DNA from: Juglans regia | Taxonomy: Eukaryota; Streptophyta; Magnoliopsida; Fagales; Juglandaceae | NCBI RefSeq assembly: GCF_001411555.2 | Contig: NC_049910.1 | Location: 36,061,250 to 36,125,249 of the forward strand | DNA length: 64,000 bases | Direction of reading: 5' to 3' | Shown here: positions 1-20,044 of the stretch, one piece after another | Numbering within the stretch: the stretch's first letter is position 1 | How the letters are laid out: each line of letters starts with the position of its first letter | The notes under the pieces: generated by a model | Databases searched by the model: none | What the model was told of the DNA's origin: nothing | The model's input: only the letters and a program-made list of their open reading frames with translations | Made by a program: the position numbers and the translations under genes

Positions 1-874
1 AGACTTGGGCTAAGGTGAGTACATTCATGATCATGATGGTTTAAAAATCTATCTGTGCTAAATTGTAATTCCGGGAGGTGGAGATCATTGATTCTGAACT
101 TAATTATAATCAACTGGCGGAAGGAGACAGGATACATACAGGCCAGCCTCCCACAGTTATGCAATACATGATCACATACCGATCGAGAAGTTAATCAATT
201 AGCAACGGATCATGTATTTGTCAAACAAGGAGCAAATTACAAATAATAGGCCAGGTTCCACGAGAGTACTCTATATATTTGGCATAACTGGAAGTGATGC
301 AACTATATATTAAGAGAGTTTGTATAAAAGTAATTAAATTCACAAAATAATATGATTTTATATGCAGATATGTTAAATCTATTTTATAATAAAAATTTAA
401 TATACCACCTTAATTAATTACGTCAATTTATAAGTTTACTTTCGTAGAAATTTTTGTGACTAAAGCGTTTCACTAACTAAAATTTCTCAAAGAAGTGAGA
501 TAATTTTAAATGTATAGATAAAGTTTGGCTTCCATATTTACATTTTAAATAATTATTTTTTTTTTATTATAAATGTGTTGGATTGTAATCTGGTCAGCAC
601 GTTAGGTTTTTCTTTACTCTGGTTTATGATCTCACTACAAGAGAAATGACTGTGGTTTGCTGAAAGCGAAATTGCCACAAATTGCCTATATTTTTTATAA
701 TAATAAATGTTAATTAAATATATCAAAATTCAAAATCAGTTAATTAAATTTTATAGATAAAATCATAGTTAAGATGTCATAGAAATGACCTATTTTATTA
801 TTAAAAACTGCATATGATTGATTCAAATTAAAAAGTTTCTCCGTTTAACTTTACATGGATTGCGATTATCTCTA

Positions 875-876
<2 letters not shown>

Positions 877-922
<46 letters not shown>
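877..922. repeat. (AT)n microsatellite
   Basis: This is an uninterrupted run of about 46 bp of alternating TA. It creates a spurious open frame of alternating Tyr and Ile. Confidence 0.95.
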
Positions 923-926
<4 letters not shown>

Positions 927-1411
927 ATATATATAAGGAGCTTACTAAACGAAATTTTCTTGTTTTAACAGAAATTTCTTGTTTTAACGGAATATGCTGG
1001 TTTTCATTAACTTTCTATCCGTTTGTAATAATTACAGAACACATAGATACAATTGTATTTTCATTTACATTCTATTTATGGCTACTTTTATGATTTCTGT
1101 TGGTTTCTATTCCACTATTAATATCTTTAAATATGCTAATAAAACAGATTTATTATAATAATAATCATGGATTCAATTTCCAATTTGAAAATACGTTATA
1201 ATAGAAAAACAGATTTATTTAGATTTATCTTTTCGTATTCATTATAATAAGAAATTATTATAATAATTTATAAATAGCCTATCTTTCAATAGCTTTTAAG
1301 ATATATATTAGTAATAAAATAATAAGATATATATACTTTATTTTTATTTTAATAAAATATATTAATGCTTTAAACTGCCCATACGTGCCTCAGGCACGTA
1401 ACATCTTACTA

Positions 1412-1451
<40 letters not shown>
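1412..1451. repeat. (AT)n microsatellite
   Basis: This is a second uninterrupted TA run of about 40 bp, 490 bp from the first. Confidence 0.95.
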
Positions 1452-1453
<2 letters not shown>

Positions 1454-1852
1454 CTTAGATTTTAAGCTGAGAGGGATGTACCGTGAGACATTTCTCTTAA
1501 TATTACTTAAAAAACCTATTTAGATGATAATAAATGTTATAAGCACTCGTGGTATTTTTCTTCATCTACATTTAGGCTTAAAATTAGAACAAAATTTTCA
1601 AAATATTTTAGTCCATAAGTACTTAACTTATCTAATAAAATAAAATTGAGTAATTAACTATTAATATTATAAACTTATAATTAATTCAATAAATTTGTTT
1701 AATTTAAAAATAATATACTAATCAAATAAATCATAAATAGGTTGAAAGTTTTTCAATGTAAAAAACAAACTATTTACAAATAAAAAAATATTTTATTGAT
1801 AAATTAGTAAAATTTAAACAAACAAAATTTTGAATATTCAATACATAACTTA

Positions 1853-2052
1853 GGGTGAGTTTGGATGTTGAAGTGAATTAAGTTGAGTTAAGTTGAGATG
1901 ATAAAATATTATTAGAATATTATTTTTTAATATTATTATTATTTTAAAATTTAAAAAAATTAAATTATTTATTATATTTTGTATTAAGATTTGAAAAAAT
2001 TGTAATAATGAATTGAGATGAATTGAGAGTAATTTATGTTCCAAACGCACCC
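1853..2052. mobile_element. Tourist/PIF-Harbinger-like MITE with TTA target duplication
   Basis: The 200-bp element starts GGGTGAGTTTGGA and ends TCCAAACGCACCC, so the termini are inverted repeats with one mismatch. It is flanked on both sides by TTA (1850-1852 and 2053-2055). A three-base TTA duplication is typical of PIF/Harbinger MITEs. The AT-rich interior with GAGATGA motifs resembles the elements at about 17535-17960 and 18690-18915. There is no coding capacity. Confidence 0.85.
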
Positions 2053-2409
2053 TTACTCGAATTGATTATAGCCGTAACCTAGGTAACCCAAAAGTCAAAA
2101 ATAAATAAATAAATAAAATCAGTAGTACGGTTCTGGTTGCCACCTCCCAATTATCAGAATATATTTCTGTAGAATCCCAATATAATAAAATTAAAACATA
2201 TTTGATTGATTGATTTGACAAAAAAAATCCATTTTCCATCCGATTGGTTGGACGTTCTGTTTTTATTTATGCGTATGCTTCCAATCATTTTATATGCAAT
2301 TATCACAGCCATATTAATTATTTCTGCATTATAGTATCCATTAATTATATATAGGTAATTCGTTCTCTTTGTTTGTCCTTATTTTTGTATAAGAGTTTTG
2401 CTATATATG

Positions 2410-2533
2410 GTTATTTTTGTATATTTTTTATATATTTTATTGATGTAATTTGTTAAAATAATTATTTTATATTAAAAAAATTTGAGACAATTAATCATAA
2501 TAATAGAATGTATAAAAAATACGTAAAAATAAC
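2410..2533. mobile_element. MITE-like inverted-repeat element
   Basis: Imperfect terminal inverted repeats of about 32 bp are visible: the left arm starts GTTATTTTTGTATATTTTTT and the right arm, reverse complemented, starts GTTATTTTTACGTATTTTTT. The element is about 124 bp and AT-rich with no coding capacity. I could not settle the target duplication, so the superfamily is open. Confidence 0.55.
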
Positions 2534-4428
2534 TTGTTATAGATCAGATCAGATCATAACAATAAAAATAAAAATAAAAATAGAAAAATAATATTGCTTC
2601 AAGTGGAAAGAAAGGCTCTCCTCCCTTTTGGTTGAAGACTCGAAGGTTGAAGTTTGTGTTTTTATTTGTATGCTTAATAGTGGACTCGGTAAAGTTAAAT
2701 TTTAGTTAAAGAATAGTTAAAGTGTAAATTAAAGTGTAACAATGGACTCAACAAATGAACAGTAATTTTAACTTCAGAGTATATCTCTAGTCAAATTTGT
2801 TAAGCCAAATGGGCTGACCAAATATTATTTTTAGACTAAAATATTATATTGTCGTTGCTTGCTTCTCCACCAGGCCACCATGATGACTTTTTGAATATGA
2901 ACTTTCAAGAAAATTTCTCTCTATATACATACATATTAAAATCTTAACTACGATTTCTAATTTTGTAACACTTGCTAGCTCAACAAATACAATAAAATAT
3001 ATGTCAGAGGCAAAATTTATATTAATTTTCTAAGTAACAAAAATTTATAAGTAAAATAAATAAAAAATATCCACTATAATTAAAATAACAAATTTACAAG
3101 AATAAGTTAAAATATAAATAAACAGTTCAAAATCAATATTTGAATAAAATAGTAAAATATTTGTTGAGCCTGTTTTTTGATGTTGTTGAAAAGTGACTAA
3201 CTAAATTTGTAAAAATAAATTTCTTAGTCAAATTTTAGCCAAAGTTTGTTAATTAAGCCCACTACTAGTACTCTACTAAAACATCAAAATATACTCTTCC
3301 TTCTCATTTTTGGATCGTAAGCCTATTATGCCTGCATCATATTTATTGTTTATTGTTGAGTGAAAATAAAAGAAAATAGGATAATACTCCACATTAAAGT
3401 ATAATTATTATTTTTTAGTTCGAAAACCCATCAATAGGAAATTTTATTTGCATACTGCCAAGTCCGAGTGACTAAGCAAGCCTGCATAAGTTCATAAAAT
3501 TAGAAATTATATATTTTTTTTTTAATTTTCAATTAATTGATATTATGTATTTCAAGTACTTCTTATTCAAGTGATTGACATAAAAAATCCACTTAGACTA
3601 TGTCACATAAATTATTGTGAATCAGGACGACAAATTCAAAATGAAGAGTAGTATTAGTTTTAAAAAATAAAGACATAGTGATATATTTGATATGCAAAAT
3701 ATTCTTTCATAATTAATCTTTTATTCTAAGTGAGTCTATGCACAATGTTAGAATATTATTATAGAATATTACTATACTTAGAATATGTTCATTATATTAT
3801 AGTGTGCATGGTAATATGACTTATTATCTACCATATTTAGTTTATCGTGTAAATCAGTCAATATCAATTAGTATCATTGATTGATTGTATTTTTATTATT
3901 TCTCTTATCTCATACTCTTATAAATAGGACCACTCATTCTTTCCAACGTGTTCTTCTCGACTACATATTCATTACAGTGTTTTCCTTCTTGTTGTCGGCA
4001 TTTTGGTGTCTTGGGTATTTTTTCGATGTCCTTTTTCCAGCAAACTTGTTATTGGTAAGTGATTTCTAACCATTCATTGCTACTTGTTCTAAAACCAAAT
4101 TTCAAAATTAAGTTTGCACGGTACAGATCAACCGATTTGTGAGAGTCTAATTTTATACGTTGTCACATCTTATATAACGTTGACTTATATTGATTAAATT
4201 GAACAAACCTCTTTTTTTTTTTTTTTTGTTACCAAATGTGTGGTTTATTGATAATAAGTAGAATAACTCAATTAGTTTACAAAAAATAAAACAAAATAAA
4301 AATAAATAAAAATAAGTGTGGTATGTGAGGATATGAGTAGCAAAACTTTTTAAGTTTTACCTCGAGCTTGGATTCATATTGAGCGGTCTCTAAGTGTGCA
4401 TTTTTTCAAGCTTGTGATATTTTTTATG

Positions 4429-4600
4429 AAAAATGATACAATTATATTTTTTTTATATAAATTTTATACAATTATGTGTTAAATAAGATATATTTTAATA
4501 AAAAAAACTAATAAAAATAATATCAATTTGCATAAATACCCTTAATTAAACACACTTGTATAAAAGTAGTTGTGAAAAAAATTGTATTATTACTCATTTT
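4429..4600. mobile_element. Possible MITE
   Basis: The left end (AAATGATACAATT) and the reverse complement of the right end (AATGAGTAATAATACAATT) are similar around an AT-rich core. No target duplication was identified, and the AT-rich composition makes chance similarity possible. Confidence 0.35.
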
Positions 4601-6276
4601 TTAGAATAGTTTAAAAAAGTGTTTTCATTTCGATTTTTGGCATATATAAACTGAATCACACTCTATTCTTATAAGTAATACCGACAATTGTTAGACCTCA
4701 TATCATCCCCTAGGGTAGAGGGAGAACTTGGAAATGGAATGTCTCTCAAATATGCTCTTAGTGCAACTGTGTTTTTTTTCCCTTTCCTTTCAAATATTTT
4801 TTAAATATTTTTTATTGGTTATGAGTGTATGAACCCTAAAATAGCAATGCTATATACAATTTCTAAATGGAGACTACATTAAAAGAGAAGCAAAACAACA
4901 TGAAAAAAATAGAAATTAGTCATGTAATAGAAAATTATAAATCGAATTAACCCTAAAAAAAATAAAAAATGAAAAATACAAATTATTTTTCACAACACAT
5001 TACATAACCATGTTTTTCAATGAAAGGTAATTTAGTAAAATACTTTATAAAAGTAATATTATTTTACAAAAATGCCCTTATTTTAAAATATATATTGTGA
5101 AATATATTGTGTAGATATCATCACTCAAAAAACATATAATGGTATAATGTTCAAAGACTCAAAAAAACATAGCCAATAATAGTAACTTCTCGTAATTCTT
5201 TTTTATTTCCCTAGAAAAAAATGAACAAAAATACTCAAAATTCATTTGATTATCGTTGTTACAACATGTGATGGATCAATATCTTTCAAAATTATTATCT
5301 ATTTTAATATTTAGTTTGGAAGAACGATAATCACCAACATATATAATGTAAGTATTATTTCAAAAATATTTATTGAGATAAATAATTACAAAAAAAAAAA
5401 TCCATCCATCAATAAAAAAACTAAATGTACTAATGTTGGACATATTTAGGTAATTTAGTTTTTGAGTTATCGAACAGAATTAAGACAATTTAATATAGAT
5501 TTTTATATTTAAAACAGTAAAAACCTAAGTTTTTTTTTAAAAAAATACATGTATATCGATACAATAAAAATTAATTATAAAAATGATTTGACTAATCATA
5601 TCAAATATATATATATTTAGAAAAAGAACCCGGCTATACATCAGTCGGCACTCTCCAGTGTCTCCACACACCGTGATTATTATTTTTTTTTTTTAACACA
5701 ACACACTAAGTGTGTTGAGGATGCAGTCAACAGTAAATTGATGTAAATAATTTTTTTTAGAAAAAAGCTACTTGGCTATTGTTGGTTTTTTTTTAAAAAT
5801 TTTATACTTAATGATTAAATAATTAATTTTTAATAATATTATGATTTTATTTTTTTAAAAATATTTAAAAATTTTAAAAAATACATGTAAAAAAAAAAAA
5901 GGAAAATGAACTTGGGGGAGAGCCACCCATATTTTTAAGATTTTCCATAATTTTCTTTATATCTTAAAAGAATTGAATAAAGTGATAAGCGCAGTTCGCA
6001 CAAGGCTCAACTTAGAATTTTTACAGCGAATCCTTGGGATCGATTTCTCGTGAGATCCAATGAATCGAGAATATAAAACTATAAAACAAGTTGTAAAAAT
6101 AAAATTACAAAAAAAAAAAGATCTCAAAACGTATATAAAAAATATCGGCGCGGCTCGAGCCGAGCCAATCCGAGAATGCCGGAATGACTGTCAATTTTCT
6201 CTCTAGGGTTTCGCGGGATCACACTAATATTTCTTATTTGGGTATCTTTTGATTCGTTTCACAATTTAATTCCGCG

Positions 6277-6695
6277 GTAATCCGAATTCTCAGCACCTCT
6301 GTCTGTTCTTTTCTTTTATTGCCTTTTTTGTTTTGGATATTTTTGCTTTGGAGCTTTTAAAATTTACTTCTTGGTGGAAAATATGAAATCAAGGCATTCT
6401 AAGGAGTTACATGCGTTGTTATTGTGATGAACTCAAGGTATTCCATGGAAATGGAGGCTTAGTATATTTGCTAATTAATTGAAACTGAAGAAGTAATAGG
6501 AAGAAAATTACATTGAGTTTTGTTTTCTTTGTGATGAAATTAGGAGATTCTTTTTATATGGTTTTTTTTGGGGTTAAAATATTGATTCTTTTAATGCGTG
6601 TCATTCTATGCTTATGTAGAATTGCACTATGGAAATTTTATTTTGTATTAAATGTTAGTGCCTGGTTTTTGGTTAATTGTGTTTGAACAATGCAG
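6277..6695 (+). other. Probable 5'-UTR intron of the NDR gene
   Basis: A GC-richer leader-like stretch (about 6150-6276) ends at a possible donor CCGCG|GTAATC. A good acceptor, TGCAG|CTCGC, lies at 6695, 138 nt before the start codon. Leader introns are common in plants. No transcript evidence is available here, so this is inferred from sequence only. Confidence 0.45.
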
Positions 6696-6764
6696 CTCGC
6701 TTGCTATTGAGTATTGCAGCATCTGGGGACAAATAGTTGTGGGTCTGGGAGGAGATTCGATTAT

Positions 6765-6810
6765 ATGCATGCTGTTATGTAGAAGGATGGAATCTGGTAG
6801 TTTGAGGTAG
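6765..6810 (+). promoter_or_regulatory. Two overlapping upstream ORFs in the NDR leader
   Basis: The first runs ATG at 6765 to TAG at 6782 (5 codons). The second runs ATG at 6769 to TAG at 6810 (13 codons) in another frame and overlaps the first. The kinase start lies 23 nt downstream at 6834. If the mature mRNA includes this leader exon, both would be met first by scanning ribosomes and should lower translation of the kinase. Confidence 0.5.
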
Positions 6811-6833
6811 CCATTGGACCTGCAACCAAGGAA

Positions 6834-14801
<7,968 letters not shown>

Positions 14802-15984
14802 CCCAATTTTTTCTCTTCATGGTGAGATGGACAAGGAACTCCAAATCATATGTCATTGCATTTTGACTTCCAAAATAATCAGGTGTAACTTCCGGATTGT
14901 GCATTTGAAGTCAAGGGTGGATATATCAAAATGAAATTGTTTGAGGTTGGTTTGAAAATTCAAGCTTTAAAGGGTGAAGGAAGGTTCTGGTTTTAAAGCA
15001 ACAGATCAGCTTTGAACCTGCCGGGATAAGATTCCTGTAAGCTTTTCTGTTACCAAAGATTTAGCAAAATTGGGAAGTAAATACTAACTCATCAGCTACT
15101 GACATGTATTTTGCATTTTTCTTTTGTCAATCTACAAAGTGTTGTACAAAGACACTGGAAATCCTTACGATGTATATTATGTTTTTTTATTCAATTAAAT
15201 GATAAAAGAGTAGTGTTACATATAGTTACACTTTTACTTACAAGACTCATTTTGTTAGTTTTCTTTCAAATTTCATGATTTTCAGCATATCAATAACCGA
15301 CATGTCGAGAAGTAAGTTTTTTGTAAATTTTTCTTGAGTACATTTAGTATTTTCCTTCCTGCAAACACTGCACTTCACTCAATGGGAGTAGGAAGAAAGA
15401 ATACCAAAGAGTGTGTTAACTTGCTTGACTCTCTCTTGTCATGAAGTTTCTTCATCTCCAATTTCTTCCTGCATTTTCTGAAATACTTGAATCTCTATTA
15501 TATGTCGGAAAGTGCAGAGGATACATGCTTTAGTCATTGTCAAGGTGATTTTATTTATGTTGTTGATAATATTTGAAATCTAAAAACCTATATCTAATCC
15601 AACTCACCCTGCATGAAATAGGTAAACAAAATACTACATTAAAACCTGTGTATACAAACAGCCAAATAAAACATAGAATGATTCCAAAGAAGTTCTCCTA
15701 GGCCAAACCTGTGTAAACAAGTCACCATGGTGGGGCTGTAATACATGTATGTGTGCCATTTCTCAATACATCATGCCCATTGAGCATCTGCATCATTAAC
15801 ATGCAAAATGATTACCTTGTTAGTAGTAACTCTTTTCTTCTTCTTCTTCTTCTTTTTTGTTTTTTTTGCAACTTTTTTTTTATTTGCATAATTTTTCATA
15901 AAAAGAAAATAAACCTCAAGACTTCCCCATATCCTAAGACTCTTGCTTAAAATAAAAGTCCGCTGAATTTGAAACCTTAGAGCA

Positions 15985-16665
15985 TTCTTAATGGATTAGC
16001 TAAAAGCTAAATCCATCATATATTTAGCTATTAGACAACAAAAACCGACTAAAATAGATTAGCTAAAGCCTAAAAAATTGGACTTTAACTACAATAACTT
16101 CCAAAATAAACTCCAAACTTGATGATTATTGTACATAGATCAAATTTATATTTTATTATTATTTCTCTTTCTTCTTCTCATCACAACTATCTTCAAGTAA
16201 GTGCTTTTTATGAAAGACTTTGTGCATGAATGTTTTCCTTTCCTTTTTGTGATGTCCTTTTTATATACTGTCATGGTGGCATTGGCCTGCATCGATAACC
16301 ATAAGTCATGAATATAAGATGCTATATTTCTAAGTTTTTAATAATGTACGGCTTCATGTGTCTGGATAAAATTAAATAAATTAAATATTATAAAATTAAA
16401 TAAATTAATAATTAAAAAAATTAAATATTTTTTTAAATTAATATTACTTTATTACTATATAACAAATAAATATATAATTCAATGTGGAGATTTGATGTGA
16501 ATAAAATAGTCAAAGCTAAATTCATCTCATTATTTTATTGTTATATAATAAAAAAATAACTATTCCAATGTGGAGACTTAATGTGAATGGAATAGCCAAA
16601 GTCAAATTCACCTTACATTAGCTAAAAGTGTCTTTTAGTTTTGACTAATCTATTGAGAGTGCTTA
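15985..16665. mobile_element. MITE-like element with about 30-bp inverted ends
   Basis: The left end reads GCATTCTTAATGGATTAG and the right end, reverse complemented, reads GCACTCTCAATAGATTAG. Similarity continues inward (TAGCTAAAAGCTAAA against TAGTCAAAACTAAAA). The interior is AT-rich and repeats AATGTGGAGA(T/C)TT twice. TTA occurs near both ends, but the exact duplication is ambiguous. Confidence 0.6.
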
Positions 16666-17534
16666 CTTTAATTAAATTTAAAACTCCATATTAGGAAACA
16701 CAGTCAGCAGAAGATAACTGACTTGTATTAAACCAGGAAATTATTCACTTTTTCCTTTCACTATTCATGTTACTTGAGAGTTACTTAGAATATCTTAGTA
16801 TATTTATGAATAATAGTGAAATAATTTGAGTTAAGATATTTTATTGAGTTTTGAGAAATGAAAGAAAAAAAATTAAATAAAAATATTATATAGTTAACAA
16901 ATTGTTTTAATATTATTTTTGTTTTGAACATCCTACAATAAAATGCCCCTTACTATAGAACAAAGCAACAAATTGGGCTTTATAAGCCGTTGCAGCAAGA
17001 AAATGGATGTGCAGTGCTAACACGCAACGCCTTTCGCGCCGTTGCTTGTTCGTTGGTGCTTTAGAAAGATTGCAAGGTCCTTAGGCTTTTCTAATAAGAT
17101 AGAAATGGCTTTTTTAGCTTACTTTGCTACAACGGACCGTTAGCGAGTTTTTTTGTATTTTATTTAGAAGTTTGAGAAAGTTATAAGGATTAGGTAATAT
17201 ATAAGAAAAAACTGAAGATTTGAAATTAAAATCATTTTGTATTTGAATGATGTTTGGAAAGGAAATATCCGAAAATATTTGAGAATACTTGAGAACAGTT
17301 ATATTTCCTAACATACCCTTATCTATGAGAATTTTAGTACATGATAAGGCTAGTGCTTAATTAACTAGATATATACATTTGCAGAGGACATGAAAAGAAA
17401 TGCATGTCATGAATGCAACTCATCAAATAGAGTGGCATTTAACCTGATTTTAACTTAAAGTGAGCAAACATATGATTCAATCACTCCTTTGGATTTTAAC
17501 TTGCACGTTTCCTTGCAACAATGTTATTTTAAGG

Positions 17535-17962
17535 GCCCGTTTGGATATTTAGAATATCTTAATATGTCTGTGAATGGTAATAAAATAGTTGAGTTAAAAT
17601 GTTTTATTAAGTTTTAGGAAATGAGAGATAAAAAGTTGAATAAAAATATTATAAAATTAAAATTTTGTTTGAATATAATTTTTGTTTTAAAATTTGAAAA
17701 AGTAGTATTACTTTTTTTGTTTGTTTGTGAGTTTGAAAAATTTATAATGATTAGGTAATTATGAGATAAAAAGTTTGAAGAACTCCTGGGTGTTGCTATT
17801 GTATATGACTCGTGTACTTGAGTTTCTGACTATTCTTATGATCAAAAAATTTTATTTATTGACAAAAAAAATTAAAAATTTGAAATTGAAAAATGTTTTG
17901 TATTTGAGTGATATTTGAAAATGAAATATATGATAATACTTAAGAATAATTGTGTTGCTAAA
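17535..17962. mobile_element. MITE-like element related to the 1853-2052 family
   Basis: The left edge GGGCCCGTTTGGATA and the right edge TTGCTAAATGGATCC are partly inverted. The interior (AAAATATTATAAAATTAA.., TTTGAAAAAGT) resembles the Tourist-like element at 1853-2052. A further diverged relative spans about 16790-17320. Boundaries are approximate. Confidence 0.45.
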
Positions 17963-18109
17963 TGGATCCTAATATTCTATGGTCTTAAACTTGTCTCTTT
18001 CTTTTTTTGAACTATTAGGAGGTCACGTGCCCAGCTCCTCGTCTAAAGATGATTTGAAATTTGAAGAAAACTAAAAAATAGGTGATGTTTTCAAAACATT
18101 ATGGGTAAT

Positions 18110-18410
18110 GGCAAGTACTCGCACCTCGGAGTAAGCACAGAATGCTCTCACTACGGTGCGAGCAAAATTGATTGAACCTAGGGCGAGCATGGAGTGCTTG
18201 CACGGGTGTGTTCGCACCTAAGGCGAGTGAAGAGTTCTCAGACCAGAAGCAAACAAGGAGTGCTTGAACCCAGGGATGAGCAACAATAGCTCCCATACAG
18301 AGCAAGCAAAAGTGCTCGAACTCAGGGGTGAGCACTCCTAAGCGAACAAGAAGTACTCACCCCTGAGCTAGCAAAGAGTGTCTGCACCTCGAGCGAGCAA
18401 AATGGTCGAG
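18110..18410. repeat. Degenerate minisatellite of about 30-bp units
   Basis: The motif 'GAGCAAGGAGTGCTCGCACCT' and close variants recur about ten times (for example near 18125, 18190, 18250, 18310 and 18370), at roughly 25-35 bp spacing. The motif is rich in GAGC and GTGCTCG and partly self-complementary. It gives a spurious minus-strand open frame. Confidence 0.65.
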
Positions 18411-18419
18411 GTGAAATGG

Positions 18420-18605
18420 TCGAGGTAAGCATAGTGAAAGTATAATGGAAAAATGAAAGTGGAATGGAAGAATGAAGGTAGGATGTAAGAACGAAGGTAG
18501 GATGGAAAAATAAATGTAGTGTGAAAAATGAAGCTTGGCAGGAAAATGAAGATAAAACGGGAAAATGAAGATAAAGTTAGTGTGGAAAAATGAAGATGAA
18601 GTTGG
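18420..18605. repeat. Degenerate purine-rich minisatellite of about 18-22-bp units
   Basis: Variants of 'GGATGGAAAAATGAAGATA' recur at about 18-22 bp spacing directly after the neighbouring minisatellite. The strand is strongly purine-rich. No gene is seen. Confidence 0.65.
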
Positions 18606-18689
18606 TTCTGGAGTTTTCTAGCTATCGTTGGCTAGTTTGATTTGTGTCATGATTGTTTTTGTCTAACTTGATTTATTATAGGGGTATTT

Positions 18690-18915
18690 TAAAGCTTCAT
18701 TTGTTTTCGCAAATGAGATGAGATGAATTGAGATAAAAATTAAAAATTAAAAATTGAATAAAATATTATTAGAATATATATTTTTCAATATTATTTTTGT
18801 TTTGAGATTTAAAAAAGTTGAATTGTTTATTTTATTTTGTGTGAGAATTTGAAAAAATTGTAATGATTAGATGATATAAGATGAGATGAGATGAAAATTT
18901 TTGTGAAAGTGAACG
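18690..18915. mobile_element. MITE-like element (GAGATGAGATG family)
   Basis: The left end CTTCATTTGTTTTCGCAAAT and the right end, reverse complemented (CTCGTTCACTTTCACAAAAA), are inverted and both lead into GATGAGATG. The core, with TAAAATATTATTAGAATATA and TTTGAAAAAATTGTAATGAT, is shared with 1853-2052. Exact ends were not fixed. Confidence 0.6.
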
Positions 18916-19439
18916 AGAATTTCAAATATGTGACATAGGCATTTTAGACTAATCCGAGTCTCTTGCAAGGGCACATTCTTCCCATTAGCGTCAATAATAA
19001 GGGCATTTCAATCCAACATGGAATCTGTAAAAGGACATCTTAATCCAAGTCATTACATAAATTTGTAGGTAGTAAACTCATCTTTTATTGCATATACATA
19101 AAAACAATATTAATTACTCAAAATAAAAAATTTATCTTTTATTTGATTTCCTTTTTTCACTTCTAAATCTCTAACCTTTCTAAGTCTTATACCTAAGAGT
19201 CCGTCTGCTTACAGTCCCCAATTGATGACTGCCCACGTAAGCCTGGGCATTCTTGTCCCTAAAAATTGTTTGAAAATTACAATAATGTCCCTAAAGTTCT
19301 CCTACAGTCCCACTACCACAACTGAGTCCACAGTTTATTGTTCTCCACATAGCAAATTCTATCACTCTGCAACTGATATCAAATCTCTTGTGTGTGTAAA
19401 TTTGGTTTCAGCTTTCCACTTCCTGTACATCACCAGTTA

Positions 19440-19740
19440 GCTCCATCGATGGATGCTCGTTGGAATCATCTTCAACTTCCACGGACCAGGGATCAAATAA
19501 GTCTACAATATGGTCTGATACTACAATGGAGACCCATCAGCATGATGAATCCTATGGTGGCTGTGAATGCCGGTAACAAAGTTTTCCGTTTCAAGTTCCA
19601 AAGAAAATTTTAGCAGAAAGTAGCCTTGGTCCTTCAGATGTTTTAAGAAATAAAAAACCTTCATGTCTTAAATTCAACAACGCTGATATGGGTCTCACTA
19701 GCGCTGAGGAAGGGGGAAGGGTTGGCAATGGTGTTTTGCT
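19440..19740 (+). pseudogene. Possible gene-fragment relic
   Basis: One frame from about 19440 reads as a Ser/Thr-rich peptide for about 45 codons. It then hits a stop near 19570 and continues as plausible coding sequence to about 19740. Its composition is closer to coding than to the surroundings. I do not recognise a family, and there is no clear start or splice structure. It could be a captured or decayed exon. Confidence 0.2.
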
Positions 19741-20044
19741 TTCTTTAAAATGGTATTTATTAGTGCTTATATGATATAATTTAACTTGAAAAAATAAGTT
19801 TTAAATTTTGAATTTTACCAATCAAATTTTATAATTTAAATGATGTGGATGATGTATTCTACACACCGACTTGAAAATAGAATAATTCAAATATATATAT
19901 TAGTCTTTTCTATATCCTATACGAAATGAAACGATTAGTAGATGAATAAAAAATATTTACTACTTTTATTTCAAAAGATAATTTGTTTTATAAATTAATT
20001 ATATATCAAAAGATAATGATTAGATTTACTTAACCAATAAGAGT

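Larger units (their letters stand above)
1..6150. other. AT-rich intergenic region upstream of the NDR kinase gene
   Basis: I find no convincing gene here; the open frames are short, AT-rich and match nothing I recognise. The block contains two (AT)n microsatellites, at least three MITE-like inverted-repeat elements (listed separately) and many poly-A or poly-T runs. A 17-bp near-perfect palindrome at 1383-1399 (arms ACGTGCCT/AGGCACGT) contains two ACGTG cores. Such cores can be bZIP sites, but at more than 4.5 kb from the gene this one has no clear meaning. Confidence 0.6.

Noticed and set aside
818..1093. 91-codon open frame with a Tyr-Ile repeat
   Set aside because: It is produced by the (AT)n microsatellite and has no family match.
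18099..18335. 78-codon minus-strand open frame
   Set aside because: It arises from the GAGC-type minisatellite.
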